NCBI GenBank assembly: GCA_041581335.1
Contig: JBFIDG010000069.1
Location: forward strand, 1-10,454
Direction of reading: 5' to 3'
Source of the DNA: JBFGSX01 sp041581335
Lineage (GTDB): Archaea > Thermoplasmatota > E2 > JACPAO01 > JAHFTW01
DNA length: 10,454 bases
Shown: one piece after another, positions 1 to 6,675 of the stretch
Layout: each line of letters begins with the position of its first letter
Position numbering within the stretch: position 1 is the stretch's first letter
Notes under the pieces: model-generated
What the model was told of the DNA's origin: nothing
Databases searched by the model: none
What the model saw: the letters and a program-made list of their open reading frames with translations, nothing else
Position numbers and translations under genes: made by a program

Positions 1-165
1 CTCGCAGGCGAGGTCATCGAGGTCAACGGCGCCCTTGAGGACGCCCCCGAGACCATCAACGAGGACCCCTACGGCGGCGGCTGGCTCGTCCGCCTCAAGC
101 TCTCCGACCCCAAAGAGGTCGACACCCTCCTCGACGCTGCCGGCTACCTCGCCAGCATCGAATGA
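1..165 (+). CDS. gcvH: Glycine cleavage system H protein, C-terminal part
   Basis: GcvH is the lipoylated carrier that shuttles the aminomethyl group between glycine decarboxylase (P), T protein and L protein. Only the last 54 residues are here; the gene runs off the left edge and the lipoyl-lysine lies outside. The visible part is the classic C-terminal signature: GEVIEVN, then a DAPE-x-IN-EDPYGGGWLVRLK stretch (the PYG-GWL motif), then a final helix ending in AAGYLASIE. The stop overlaps the start of the next gene (ATGA at 162-165), so the two are probably co-translated. The gcvPA and gcvPB partners lie about 2.5 kb downstream on the same strand. Identification is by direct family resemblance and is secure despite truncation. 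Confidence 0.93.
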   Translation, partial: LAGEVIEVNGALEDAPETINEDPYGGGWLVRLKLSDPKEVDTLLDAAGYLASIE

Positions 166-404
166 AGCGCTGGACGCTCTTCGTCCTCGGCATCATCCTC
201 AGCGTCGCCGTCACCGCAGGCCTCTGGGCCGCCGGCTTCGGCGGCTTCGCTTTCGCCCTCTTCCTGCCTTTTGCGTTTCTTGGCTTCGGCCGGAACGCCC
301 GGCAGGCGCCAGCAGCGTCGTGCGCGAGCTGCGGCTACCGTGCCCGCGGCCCCGACGAGGTGTTCTGCCCCCGCGACGGCAGCCGCCTGATGCCGTCCAC
401 TTGA
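162..404 (+). CDS. Small membrane protein with C-terminal zinc ribbon
   Basis: This is an 80-residue protein of no family I can name. A basic start (MKR) is followed by two hydrophobic segments, about residues 6-24 and 26-43, likely a membrane hairpin with a short Gly turn. A linker leads to a rubredoxin-like knuckle pair: C54-x2-C57, then C69-x2-D72 in a CPRDG context. The fourth zinc ligand is therefore Asp (or absent) rather than Cys, a variant seen in other small zinc ribbons of the CPxDG type. Its ATG overlaps the gcvH stop by ATGA, arguing for translational coupling. That does not by itself imply a role in glycine cleavage. The coding call rests on the coupling, the amphipathic layout and the knuckle. 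Function unknown. Confidence 0.72.
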   Translation: MKRWTLFVLGIILSVAVTAGLWAAGFGGFAFALFLPFAFLGFGRNARQAPAASCASCGYRARGPDEVFCPRDGSRLMPST

Positions 405-430
405 CCCGCTGTAGGGACATCGCCCTCCGC

Positions 431-568
431 GCCCGCGGCGCCCATCTGGGGCTGGACCGGCGGTGCCGCGGGTCCCAGACGCGTGTCGGCCACGGGGTGC
501 CGTCTGGCATGGCCACGCATCGGGGCCGATCCCGGCCGCTGGGGGCGCCCAGGTCTGTGGGCGCGGGC
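431..568 (+). ncRNA. Candidate structured RNA or leader in the 405-636 gap
   Basis: The 232-base gap 405-636 holds no protein I would support. Within it, 431-568 contains only 27 A/T bases out of 138 by my count (about 80% GC), clearly above the surrounding genes. It folds on paper into a closing stem (431-436 with 563-568 and 440-444 with 558-562, separated by a 3-nt bulge) enclosing four successive hairpins: 446-478, 481-518 (5 bp, bulge, 4 bp, internal loop, 4 bp, GTCT loop), 520-535 and 539-552. No tRNA T-loop, RNase P or SRP signature is visible. It could be an independent RNA, a structured 5' leader of the gene at 637, or simply foldable GC-rich spacer. Strand is assumed from the neighbours. 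Confidence 0.2.
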
Positions 569-636
569 CGTCGCCCCAGCTCGCTCGGCACATGTCACCC
601 ATAAGTCCAAGAACAACTGCTTGGCCAAAGGAACCC

Positions 637-990
637 ATGACCCCGAACGCCACCACGCTCGTCGAGCGGTGGCTTGATCGACTCGTCGCCTGCGACGTGC
701 CCGGCCTTGTGGATCTCTACGATCCCCGTGCCGAGATGCGCGCCCTCCATGAGACCTGGAAAGGCCACGCGGAGATCGAGAACGGGCTCACCTTCGCCAG
801 CCGGTGGATCCGCGGCGTCCAGGTCGAAGGCGTCGAGCCGGTCACGACCGCGGAAGGGGTCTGGACCTTCGACACGACGGTCAAGGGTCGTCTCGGCCGC
901 GCCAAGGTCCGCCACACCTGGACGTTGACGGGCGAACACATCCAGGACCACGCCTTGAGCATCGTCCGGCACGACAAACACGGGGTCTGA
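637..990 (+). CDS. NTF2/SnoaL-like small protein
   Basis: A 117-residue protein with the layout of the NTF2-like/SnoaL superfamily, a cone-shaped alpha+beta fold used by small isomerases, hydrolases, cyclases and ligand-binding proteins. Seen in the sequence: an N-terminal amphipathic helix (VERWLDRLVACDVPGLVDLY), a short strand with the acidic/aromatic pattern of the family (YDPRAEMRALHETWKGHAEIENGL), and then alternating strands rich in V/T/W ending in HTWTLTGEHIQDHALSIVR. Start: the ATG at 637 has a modest AAGGA site 4 nt upstream (628-632). The frame is open upstream to about 463, but that extension is Pro/Arg-rich and resembles nothing. The gene precedes two short-chain dehydrogenases, and SnoaL-like proteins often sit beside such enzymes. 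No catalytic residue can be assigned, so substrate is unknown. Confidence 0.78.
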   Translation: MTPNATTLVERWLDRLVACDVPGLVDLYDPRAEMRALHETWKGHAEIENGLTFASRWIRGVQVEGVEPVTTAEGVWTFDTTVKGRLGRAKVRHTWTLTGEHIQDHALSIVRHDKHGV

Positions 991-991
991 C

Positions 992-1003
992 CCGGCGCGC
1001 CGG
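992..1003. repeat. 12-bp perfect GC palindrome after a stop codon
   Basis: CCGGCGCGCCGG starts 2 nt after the stop of the NTF2-like gene. The arms CCGGC/GCCGG recur at 10262-10273, again just after a stop codon. It could form a short 3'-end hairpin, but there is no T-tract, and short GC palindromes are expected by chance in such DNA. Confidence 0.3.
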
Positions 1004-1059
1004 CCCCGGCCGCCCGTCCCCGCCGCAAACACCACGTGCACGCGTCGGGATGACCGGCC

Positions 1060-1779
1060 ATGGACGTGGATGTCCTCGGATCTCTGGGGGGCCAGGTCGC
1101 GCTGGTCAGCGGTGCCAACCGCGGCATCGGCGCCCAGGTCGCCCTTGATCTCGTCGCGCTCGGCGCAACGGTGTATGCCGGCGCCCGGGACACGGGGCCC
1201 TTGGCCGACGCCCCGGACGCCACCGCGGGGGCCCTGCGCCCGGTCCGCCTCGACGTCACCGATGAGCTCAGCATCGAGAAGGCCATCGGCCGTATCAGGC
1301 AAGAAGCAGGACGCCTGGACATCCTCGTCAACAACGCCGCCATCGGGGACTGGCGCGGCAGCGCCCTCCATACCCTGGACACCGCCCGCTTGGACAGGGT
1401 CTTGGCCACCAACCTGCGGGGCCCGATGCTGATGGCGAAACACGCCCTGCCCCTGTTGCTTGAACGCAGCGGCGGCCGGGTCGTCAATGTCAGCAGCGGC
1501 ATGGGCGCAATGGGTGAAGGCATGTCCGGCACCGCGCCGGCGTACCGCGTCAGCAAAGCCGGCCTCAACGGCCTCAGCGCCTACTTGCACGGCGAATACG
1601 GCATGCGGGGCCTCATCGCCAACAGCGTCTGCCCCGGCTGGGTCCGTACAGACATGGGTGGCCAGAACGCCCCCCGCAGCCCCGAAAAAGGCGCCGACGG
1701 CATCGTCTGGTTGTGTCGGTTGCCGCCCGGAGGCCCAAGCGGGCTGTTCTGGCGGGACCGGCACGTCATCGATTGGTGA
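1060..1779 (+). CDS. Short-chain dehydrogenase/reductase, CBR1-like
   Basis: A 239-residue classical SDR, expected to reduce a carbonyl or oxidise an alcohol with NAD(P)H in the cytoplasm. The Rossmann cofactor motif GANRGIG is at residues 18-24. A-R at 42-43 after the second strand favours NADP(H). D65 sits in the adenine-contact position, and NNAA at 91-94 replaces the usual NNAG. The catalytic set is N118, S145/S146, Y162 and K166 (YRVSK). The C-terminus (EKGADGIVWLCRLP..GPSGLFWRD...W) matches the ending of the carbonyl reductase 1 / plant menthol-dehydrogenase-like branch, which finishes in a Trp. The ATG at 1060 is chosen because strand 1 begins 12 residues later. No Shine-Dalgarno site is visible. 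It is 58 nt upstream of a second SDR that belongs to a different subgroup. Substrate cannot be read from sequence. Confidence 0.92.
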   Translation: MDVDVLGSLGGQVALVSGANRGIGAQVALDLVALGATVYAGARDTGPLADAPDATAGALRPVRLDVTDELSIEKAIGRIRQEAGRLDILVNNAAIGDWRGSALHTLDTARLDRVLATNLRGPMLMAKHALPLLLERSGGRVVNVSSGMGAMGEGMSGTAPAYRVSKAGLNGLSAYLHGEYGMRGLIANSVCPGWVRTDMGGQNAPRSPEKGADGIVWLCRLPPGGPSGLFWRDRHVIDW

Positions 1780-1807
1780 AGCGCCCCGCTGCAAATGCCC
1801 GATGCCG

Positions 1808-1813
1808 TTTAGG
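1808..1813 (+). promoter_or_regulatory. TATA-like element for the SDR at 1837
   Basis: TTTAGG stands out in a GC-rich gap and is centred about 26 nt before the ATG at 1837. That is the spacing expected of an archaeal TATA box driving a leaderless transcript. There is no Shine-Dalgarno site in this gap. The match to the archaeal consensus (TTTAWA-like) is only partial. Confidence 0.35.
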
Positions 1814-1836
1814 CTCGGCGCACGTGTCGAAGCCGC

Positions 1837-2598
1837 ATGTCCCACCACTTCACCGGCAAGGTCTGCATCGTCACCGGCGCGTCCTCCGGCATCGGTGCAG
1901 CCACCGCACGATTGCTCGCCGACCATGGTGCCTCGGTGGTCCTGGCGGATGTCCAAGACGCACTCGGCGAGGCGCTCGCCGATGAGCTCTCGGCCGGCGG
2001 GAACCCCGCGTCGTACATCCATGCCGACATGGCGGAGGAAGCCTCCGTGAAGGCGATGGTCCGGCACGCGGTCGACACCTACGGCGGCCTCGACGTGGCC
2101 GTCAACAACGCGGGCATCGAAGGCACGTCCGGTGCCGTCGCCGACCAGACGGAAGAAGCGGTCCACCACATCCTGAACGTCAACCTCCTTGGCGTCTTCC
2201 GATGCCTGCGCTACGAGATCCCGCCCATCCTGGCCCGGGGCGGTGGCGCCATCGTCAACACCGCGTCCATCGCTGGCCTCGTCGGCTTCCAAGGTGCGGC
2301 CGCCTATACGGCGAGCAAGCATGGCCTCGTCGGCCTCACCAAGGTCGCTGCCCTGGACTATGCCGCCCAGAACATCCGCGTCAACGCCGTGTGCCCCGGG
2401 GTCATCGACACCCCCATGATCGACCGCGCCCTCGACGCCAACCCAGACATGCGGCCGATGCTGGAGCAAGGCGCCCCCATGGGTCGTATGGGGACCGCCA
2501 AAGAGATCGCTGAGGCCATCGTGTGGCTCGCCAGCGACGAAGCGTCGTTCATGACCGGGCAGGCCGTGGCGCCAGACGGCGGCTGGACCATCCGCTAA
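1837..2598 (+). CDS. Short-chain dehydrogenase/reductase, FabG-like, NAD-type
   Basis: A 253-residue classical SDR with all expected parts: TGASSGIG cofactor motif at residues 13-20; D38 at the end of the second strand (LADV), which favours NAD(H) over NADP(H); D64 before the third helix; NNAG at 90-93; catalytic N116, S144, Y157 and K161 (YTASK); an NAVCPG loop near 184-189 followed by DTPM; and the C-terminal DGGWTIR strand. Length is typical. This branch includes 3-oxoacyl-ACP reductase-like, glucose-dehydrogenase-like and dihydrodiol-dehydrogenase-like enzymes, and I cannot choose among them. It differs from the preceding SDR in predicted cofactor and C-terminus, so the pair is not a recent tandem duplication. 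Start chosen at the ATG 7 codons before strand 1, supported by a TATA-like patch at -26. Confidence 0.94.
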   Translation: MSHHFTGKVCIVTGASSGIGAATARLLADHGASVVLADVQDALGEALADELSAGGNPASYIHADMAEEASVKAMVRHAVDTYGGLDVAVNNAGIEGTSGAVADQTEEAVHHILNVNLLGVFRCLRYEIPPILARGGGAIVNTASIAGLVGFQGAAAYTASKHGLVGLTKVAALDYAAQNIRVNAVCPGVIDTPMIDRALDANPDMRPMLEQGAPMGRMGTAKEIAEAIVWLASDEASFMTGQAVAPDGGWTIR

Positions 2599-2610
2599 GC
2601 CCCATCCAAC

Positions 2611-2616
2611 AGGAGG
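2611..2616 (+). promoter_or_regulatory. Strong Shine-Dalgarno-like AGGAGG without a start codon
   Basis: AGGAGG followed by ATC is the best match in the window to the anti-Shine-Dalgarno end of 16S rRNA. No ATG, GTG or TTG follows within 5-12 nt. It lies 80 nt before the likely gcvPA start. It may be chance, or a relic or mRNA-level element in the gcvPA leader. Confidence 0.2.
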
Positions 2617-2666
2617 ATCGGCGGCCATCTGACCCCTGCGGGCAGCCGTGCGCGCCGCACCAATCC

Positions 2667-2673
2667 TCAAATG
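2667..2673 (+). promoter_or_regulatory. AT-rich patch 26 nt before gcvPA GTG
   Basis: TCAAATG is one of few A/T-rich patches in the gap 2599-2695 and is centred about 26 nt before the GTG at 2696. This fits a TATA-like element of a leaderless gcvPA-gcvPB transcript. The consensus match is poor, so the call rests on position and composition. Confidence 0.25.
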
Positions 2674-2695
2674 TCATCCCAGAGTCGCGCGGAGC

Positions 2696-4048
2696 GTGCA
2701 CCTGATCCCGAACCACTCCAGGGAACAGGAGCTATGCGACGCCATCGGTATCGGCAGCGTCGACGAGCTCTTCAGCGACATCCCCGAGCGGCTCCGCATC
2801 GCGAAGCTGGATCTACCGGACGGCGAGCCCGAACGCTACCTCGCCAGCCGCCTGCGCCGCACGCTTGGCAAGAACAAGACGTACGACTCCATGCCGATCT
2901 TCCTGCCGGGCCTCAAACCCCAGCACGTCCCGGCCTCCGTCCGCGCCGTCATCCACCGCCAGGAGCTCATCAACGCGTACACGCCGTATCAACCGGAAGT
3001 GAGCCAGGGCCTCCTGCAGTGCCTCTTCGAATACCAATCCCTGATGGCCGACATCACCCGCATGGAAGTCGTCAATGCCTCCATGTATGACGGCCACACC
3101 GCCCTTGGAGAAGCGGGCCTGATGGCGCTGCGGGTCCACCCCAAGCGCACCCGCTTCCTCATCCCTGAGCACCTGAGCTGGCAGAAGCGCAGCGTGCTCG
3201 AGAACTACACCGTCGGCGCCGGCCTGGTGCTCGACACCTTCGGCTACGATGACGTCACCGGCGAGACCGACATGGCCAGCCTTGAAGCCAAGCTCGGCGA
3301 CGACGTCTGCGGTGTCTATCTCGAGAACCCGAACCACTTCGGCATCTTCGAATCCGATGCCCGCAAGGCTGGCGAGCTGGCCCATGCCGCCGGCGCCCTG
3401 TTCGTGATGGGCGTCGACCCCACGACCCTCGGCGTCGTCGCGCCTCCGGGCGTCCTCGGTGCAGACATCGTCGTCGGTGAAGCCAGCTGCTTTGGGGCCG
3501 CCCCCCAACTCGGCGGCCCCCTCCTGGGCTTGTTCGGCTGCACGGAAGCACTGGTGCGCAAGATGCCCGGCCGCATCATCGGCGCCACCCACGACGAAGA
3601 CGGCAAGCGCGGCTACGTCATGACCCTCCAGGCCCGCGAGCAGCACATCCGCCGCTCCAAGGCCACCAGCAACATCTGCAGCAACGAAGCGCTCATGGCC
3701 AACATGGCCGCCATGCACCTCACGCTGCTGGGCCGCACGGGTCTGCGTGACCTCGGCCTGCACAACCTCAAGGTCGGTGCCAAAATGGAAAAGATCGTCA
3801 CCGCCACCGGGCACGAACGCCGCTTCACCGGCGCGTTCTACAATGAGATGGTCACGCGTGTCGGCGACGCCGATGGGTTCCACGACGCCATGCTCAAGAA
3901 CGGCGTCCACCCAGGCCTGCGCCTGGGCCAAGACGTTCCGGCCCTGTCCGACTGCATGCTGTGGGGCACCAGCCCCGTCCACAGCCCCGACGACTTCGTG
4001 GCACTCGAGAAGGCTCTCGAGGCCTGCCAACCGGCGGTGGTCTGGTGA
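2696..4048 (+). CDS. gcvPA: Glycine dehydrogenase (decarboxylating) subunit 1
   Basis: GcvPA is the N-terminal half-subunit of the split P protein. With GcvPB it decarboxylates glycine and loads the aminomethyl group onto lipoyl-GcvH. At 450 residues it has normal family length. Landmarks: an N-terminal IPN..(x)..AIGIGSVDELFSDIP segment, YTPYQPE at 95-101, VDPTTLGV, GADIVVGE, LGGPLLGLF, and HIRRSKATSNICSNEAL (ATSNIC at 323-328). The GTG at 2696 is chosen because family members begin about two residues before IPN. An in-frame GTG at 2648 would add an unmatched 16-residue Arg/Pro-rich leader. Oddity: the GEGQSLG/GSAQRFG loop of relatives reads GEASCFG (261-267), losing the usual Gln. This half does not carry the PLP lysine. 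The stop overlaps the gcvPB start. Confidence 0.95.
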   Translation: MHLIPNHSREQELCDAIGIGSVDELFSDIPERLRIAKLDLPDGEPERYLASRLRRTLGKNKTYDSMPIFLPGLKPQHVPASVRAVIHRQELINAYTPYQPEVSQGLLQCLFEYQSLMADITRMEVVNASMYDGHTALGEAGLMALRVHPKRTRFLIPEHLSWQKRSVLENYTVGAGLVLDTFGYDDVTGETDMASLEAKLGDDVCGVYLENPNHFGIFESDARKAGELAHAAGALFVMGVDPTTLGVVAPPGVLGADIVVGEASCFGAAPQLGGPLLGLFGCTEALVRKMPGRIIGATHDEDGKRGYVMTLQAREQHIRRSKATSNICSNEALMANMAAMHLTLLGRTGLRDLGLHNLKVGAKMEKIVTATGHERRFTGAFYNEMVTRVGDADGFHDAMLKNGVHPGLRLGQDVPALSDCMLWGTSPVHSPDDFVALEKALEACQPAVVW

Positions 4049-5553
4049 AACACTCTCTCATGGTCATCCCCCACAACGTCCCCCTCGTCGTGGAAGAAGC
4101 ACGCCAAGGCGTCAGCGGCGTCCACATGGGCGTCATCAAGGACGAACCCGGTCTGCTCGACCGCGTCCCCGCAGGCCTTGCCTGGGACCCCACCGGCGAT
4201 GCCGGCGACTTCGGCCTGACCGAGCCCCAGGCGGTCTACCACTTCACCAAGCTCAGCCAGAAGAACTTCGGCAACGACACGGCTCTCTACCCCCTCGGTT
4301 CCTGCACCATGAAGCACAACCCGAAGGTCTGCGATGAGGTCGCCAGCTGGTCCATGGTCAACCTGGTCCACCCGGAACAGGACCCCAGCACCATCCAGGG
4401 CTACCTCGAGGTCATGTACGAGCTCGAGCGCTGGCTCGGCGAGGTCACTGGCATGGACGCCGTGACGCTGCAGCCCGCCGCCGGCGCCCAAGGAGAGTTC
4501 CTTGGTTGCCTGCTGGCCCGCGCCTACCATGAGTCTCGCGGCGAAGGCCACCGCGACGAGGTCATCCTCCCCGACACCGCCCACGGCACCAACCCCGCGA
4601 CCGCGGGCATGGCCGGCTACAAGGTCGTCGAGTTCGCCAGCAAGAAGGACGGCCGCGTCGACCTGGACGCTCTGCGCGCCGCGGTCTCCAACAAGACCGC
4701 GTTGTTCATGCTCACCAACCCGAACACCCTCGGATTGTTCGAGAGCGACATCCAGGAGATCCAGAAGATCATCCACGAGGCTGGCGGCCTGCTGTACTAC
4801 GACGGTGCCAACCTGAACGCCATCCAGGGCGTCGCCCGCCCCGGCGACATGGGCTTCGACATCGTCCACATCAACCTGCACAAGACCTACGCCGTCCCTC
4901 ACGGCGGCGGCGGTCCGGGCAGCGGCCCCGTCGGTGTCAAGGCACGCCTCAAGCCGTTCCTGCCGGTCCCTCGGATCATCAAGACCGACAAGGGCTACGA
5001 CATCGAGACGATGGACAAGCACCCCCAGAGCATCGGCAAGATCAAGGGCTACTACGGCCAGAGCGCGGCCCTGGTGCGCGCCTACACGTACATGTGCCTG
5101 CTCGGTGGCGATGGCATCCGCCGCGCGGCCCAGATCGCGGTGCTGAACGCCAATTACGTCAAGAAGCGCCTGCAAGGCACCCTCGACTTCCCGCACCCGG
5201 GCCCCAACAAGCACGAGTTCGTGGCGTCGGCAGCCGGCCTCAAGAAGCGCACCGGCATCACCGCCGGTGACATCGGCAAGCGCCTGCTCGACCACGGCAT
5301 CCACGCCCCGACCGTGTACTTCCCCCTCATCGTCCCGGAGGCGCTCATGTTCGAGCCCACCGAGTCGGAGAGCAAGGAAGAGCTGGATCGTTTCGTCGAC
5401 GCCATCATCGAGATCGCCGCGGAAGACCCCGCCATCGTGAAGGGCGCTCCCTACACGACGCCGGTCAAGCGCCTCGATGAGGCGACGGCGGCCCGCAAGC
5501 CCGTGCTGCGCTGGCACACCCTGGACCGCATCGAGCCTCGGGACAGCGCGTAG
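4045..5553 (+). CDS. gcvPB: Glycine dehydrogenase (decarboxylating) subunit 2, PLP-binding
   Basis: GcvPB is the catalytic, pyridoxal-phosphate-binding half of glycine decarboxylase (502 residues here, normal length). Landmarks: HFTKLSQKNFGNDTALYPLGSCTMKHNPK (YPLGSCTMK at 82-90), LQPAAGAQGEF, DTAHGTNPATA, TNPNTLGLFE, YYDGANLNAI, and the active-site HINLHKTYAVPHGGGGPGSGPVG, where K280 should form the PLP Schiff base and 287-292 the Gly-rich loop. The first 60 residues differ from the usual LIFE-x-S-x-PGR leader of the family, although total length is kept. Start: the GTG at 4045 overlaps the gcvPA stop (GTGA), implying coupling. The ATG at 4060 is the alternative, five codons in. The partner GcvH is encoded at the left edge; GcvT is not in the window. 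Confidence 0.96.
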   Translation: MKHSLMVIPHNVPLVVEEARQGVSGVHMGVIKDEPGLLDRVPAGLAWDPTGDAGDFGLTEPQAVYHFTKLSQKNFGNDTALYPLGSCTMKHNPKVCDEVASWSMVNLVHPEQDPSTIQGYLEVMYELERWLGEVTGMDAVTLQPAAGAQGEFLGCLLARAYHESRGEGHRDEVILPDTAHGTNPATAGMAGYKVVEFASKKDGRVDLDALRAAVSNKTALFMLTNPNTLGLFESDIQEIQKIIHEAGGLLYYDGANLNAIQGVARPGDMGFDIVHINLHKTYAVPHGGGGPGSGPVGVKARLKPFLPVPRIIKTDKGYDIETMDKHPQSIGKIKGYYGQSAALVRAYTYMCLLGGDGIRRAAQIAVLNANYVKKRLQGTLDFPHPGPNKHEFVASAAGLKKRTGITAGDIGKRLLDHGIHAPTVYFPLIVPEALMFEPTESESKEELDRFVDAIIEIAAEDPAIVKGAPYTTPVKRLDEATAARKPVLRWHTLDRIEPRDSA

Positions 5554-5555
5554 CC

Positions 5556-6638
5556 TTGTCCCCGACGGTCGTGCTCCGCGTCGGCCTCATCGTCAACCCC
5601 ATCGCGGGGCTTGGCGGAGCCGCCGGCCTCAAGGGCAGCGACGGCCACTGGCAAGAAGCGCTCGATCGCGGCTTCGAACCGACGGCGCCTGAGCGGGCCC
5701 GCCGCTTCGTCGCCGCCGTCCACGAGGACGTGGCGTGGCTCACGGTACCTGGTGCCATGGGTGTCCCAGGACTGCCCGTCGCCGAGGCGCCGGAGACCAG
5801 TATGGGCCACACCGACGCCGACGACACGAAGCGGCTCGCCCGCCTCTTGGCGCCGCACGTGGACCTGTTGTGCTTCGTCGGCGGCGACGGCACTGCGGCC
5901 GACGTCGCGAACGCCGGCATCACTGTCCCGTGCCTCGGCATCCCGGGCGGCGTCAAGATCACCAGCCCGGTCTTCGCCCACGACCCCGACGAGGCGGCCT
6001 GGCTCATCGATAGCCTGTTGCCTGGCTTCGAGACCATCGACCGCGACGTCACGGACCTCGACGAGGAAGCATACCGTGCCGGCAGGGTCGAGGTGGTGCT
6101 GAAAGGCAGCCTGAAGGTGCCCATGAGCCCCGCCGTGCAGGGCAGCAAGGTGCCCACCTCGGGCGACACGCCCCTCGAGCCGTTGGTCGAGCAGGCGCTG
6201 CGGGACTGGGAGACCGACGCCCTGCACCTGATGGGTGCCGGGAGCGTCATGCGCGCGCTCAAACAACAGTTCTGGGGCAAGCCGACGCTGCTAGGGGTCG
6301 ACGCCATCGACGGCGACCGCATCGTCGCCACTGACCTCGACGCCCACGCGCTCGAAGCGCTCACCGAGGGCCGGGACGTGCACCTGTGGCTCAGCATCAT
6401 CGGCGGCCAAGGCATGCTGCTCGGACGCGGCACGCAGGTCCTCAGTCCGAAGGTCTTGAAGCGCATCGGCTGGGACCGCATCCATGTCGTCGCACCCCCC
6501 GAGAAGCTGCTGGGGCTCCGCGCCTTGCATATCGACTCCGGCGACGCCGAGTTCGATGCGGCCGCGCCCAAGCACATCCGGGTCGTCAGTGGCTGGAACG
6601 AGTGGCGCCTCCTGCGCGTCCAACACGGCCACGCCTGA
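5556..6638 (+). CDS. NAD kinase-like protein, COG3199 (archaeal) type
   Basis: A 360-residue member of the NAD kinase/diacylglycerol kinase fold, in the branch annotated as predicted polyphosphate/ATP-dependent NAD kinase in archaea. It is expected to phosphorylate NAD to NADP in the cytoplasm. Seen: RVGLIVNPIAGLGGAAGLKGSDG at the N-terminus, the catalytic/phosphate loop GGDGTA at 109-114 after a hydrophobic strand (LLCFVGG), a Gly-rich GIPGGVKITS motif, and a long C-terminal part with IIGGQGMLLGRGTQ. Longer than bacterial NadK (about 290), as usual for this branch. The start is uncertain: TTG at 5556, 2 nt after the gcvPB stop, or GTG at 5571, which gives the more family-like VLRVGLIVNP opening. 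Neither has a clear Shine-Dalgarno site. The short spacing suggests read-through from gcvPAB. AcoX-type relatives mean NAD kinase activity is inferred. Confidence 0.88.
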   Translation: MSPTVVLRVGLIVNPIAGLGGAAGLKGSDGHWQEALDRGFEPTAPERARRFVAAVHEDVAWLTVPGAMGVPGLPVAEAPETSMGHTDADDTKRLARLLAPHVDLLCFVGGDGTAADVANAGITVPCLGIPGGVKITSPVFAHDPDEAAWLIDSLLPGFETIDRDVTDLDEEAYRAGRVEVVLKGSLKVPMSPAVQGSKVPTSGDTPLEPLVEQALRDWETDALHLMGAGSVMRALKQQFWGKPTLLGVDAIDGDRIVATDLDAHALEALTEGRDVHLWLSIIGGQGMLLGRGTQVLSPKVLKRIGWDRIHVVAPPEKLLGLRALHIDSGDAEFDAAAPKHIRVVSGWNEWRLLRVQHGHA

Positions 6639-6645
6639 GCGGTGC

Positions 6646-6654
6646 CATCAAGAA
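6646..6654 (+). promoter_or_regulatory. AT-rich patch 26 nt before the OsmC-like gene
   Basis: CATCAAGAA lies in the 37-nt gap after the NAD kinase gene, centred about 26 nt before the ATG at 6676. No Shine-Dalgarno site is present. The position fits a leaderless archaeal promoter, but the sequence is a weak TATA match. Confidence 0.22.
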
Positions 6655-6675
6655 CCCCGCCAAGAGTGGGCCTGC

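Noticed and set aside
405..636. tRNA or other standard RNA gene in the largest gap
   Set aside because: No TTCRA T-loop on either strand, no tRNA-length acceptor pairing, and no RNase P or SRP core motif could be found. Only an unassigned fold is reported.
1022..1826. CACGTG upstream of both SDR genes (1033-1038 and 1821-1826)
   Set aside because: The distances to the two start codons differ (21 versus 10 nt) and the flanks do not align, so a shared operator is not supported.
595..2670. Minus-strand open frame of 691 codons opposite the NTF2-like and SDR genes
   Set aside because: It resembles no family, is rich in Gly/Asp/Val/His typical of antisense reading of GC-rich genes, and runs opposite two unmistakable SDRs and an NTF2-like gene.
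3838..5517. Minus-strand open frame of 559 codons opposite gcvPB
   Set aside because: Antisense of a strongly conserved gene with C-rich third positions; the protein is low in complexity and unrecognisable. A similar case at 2813-4030 opposite gcvPA was rejected too.
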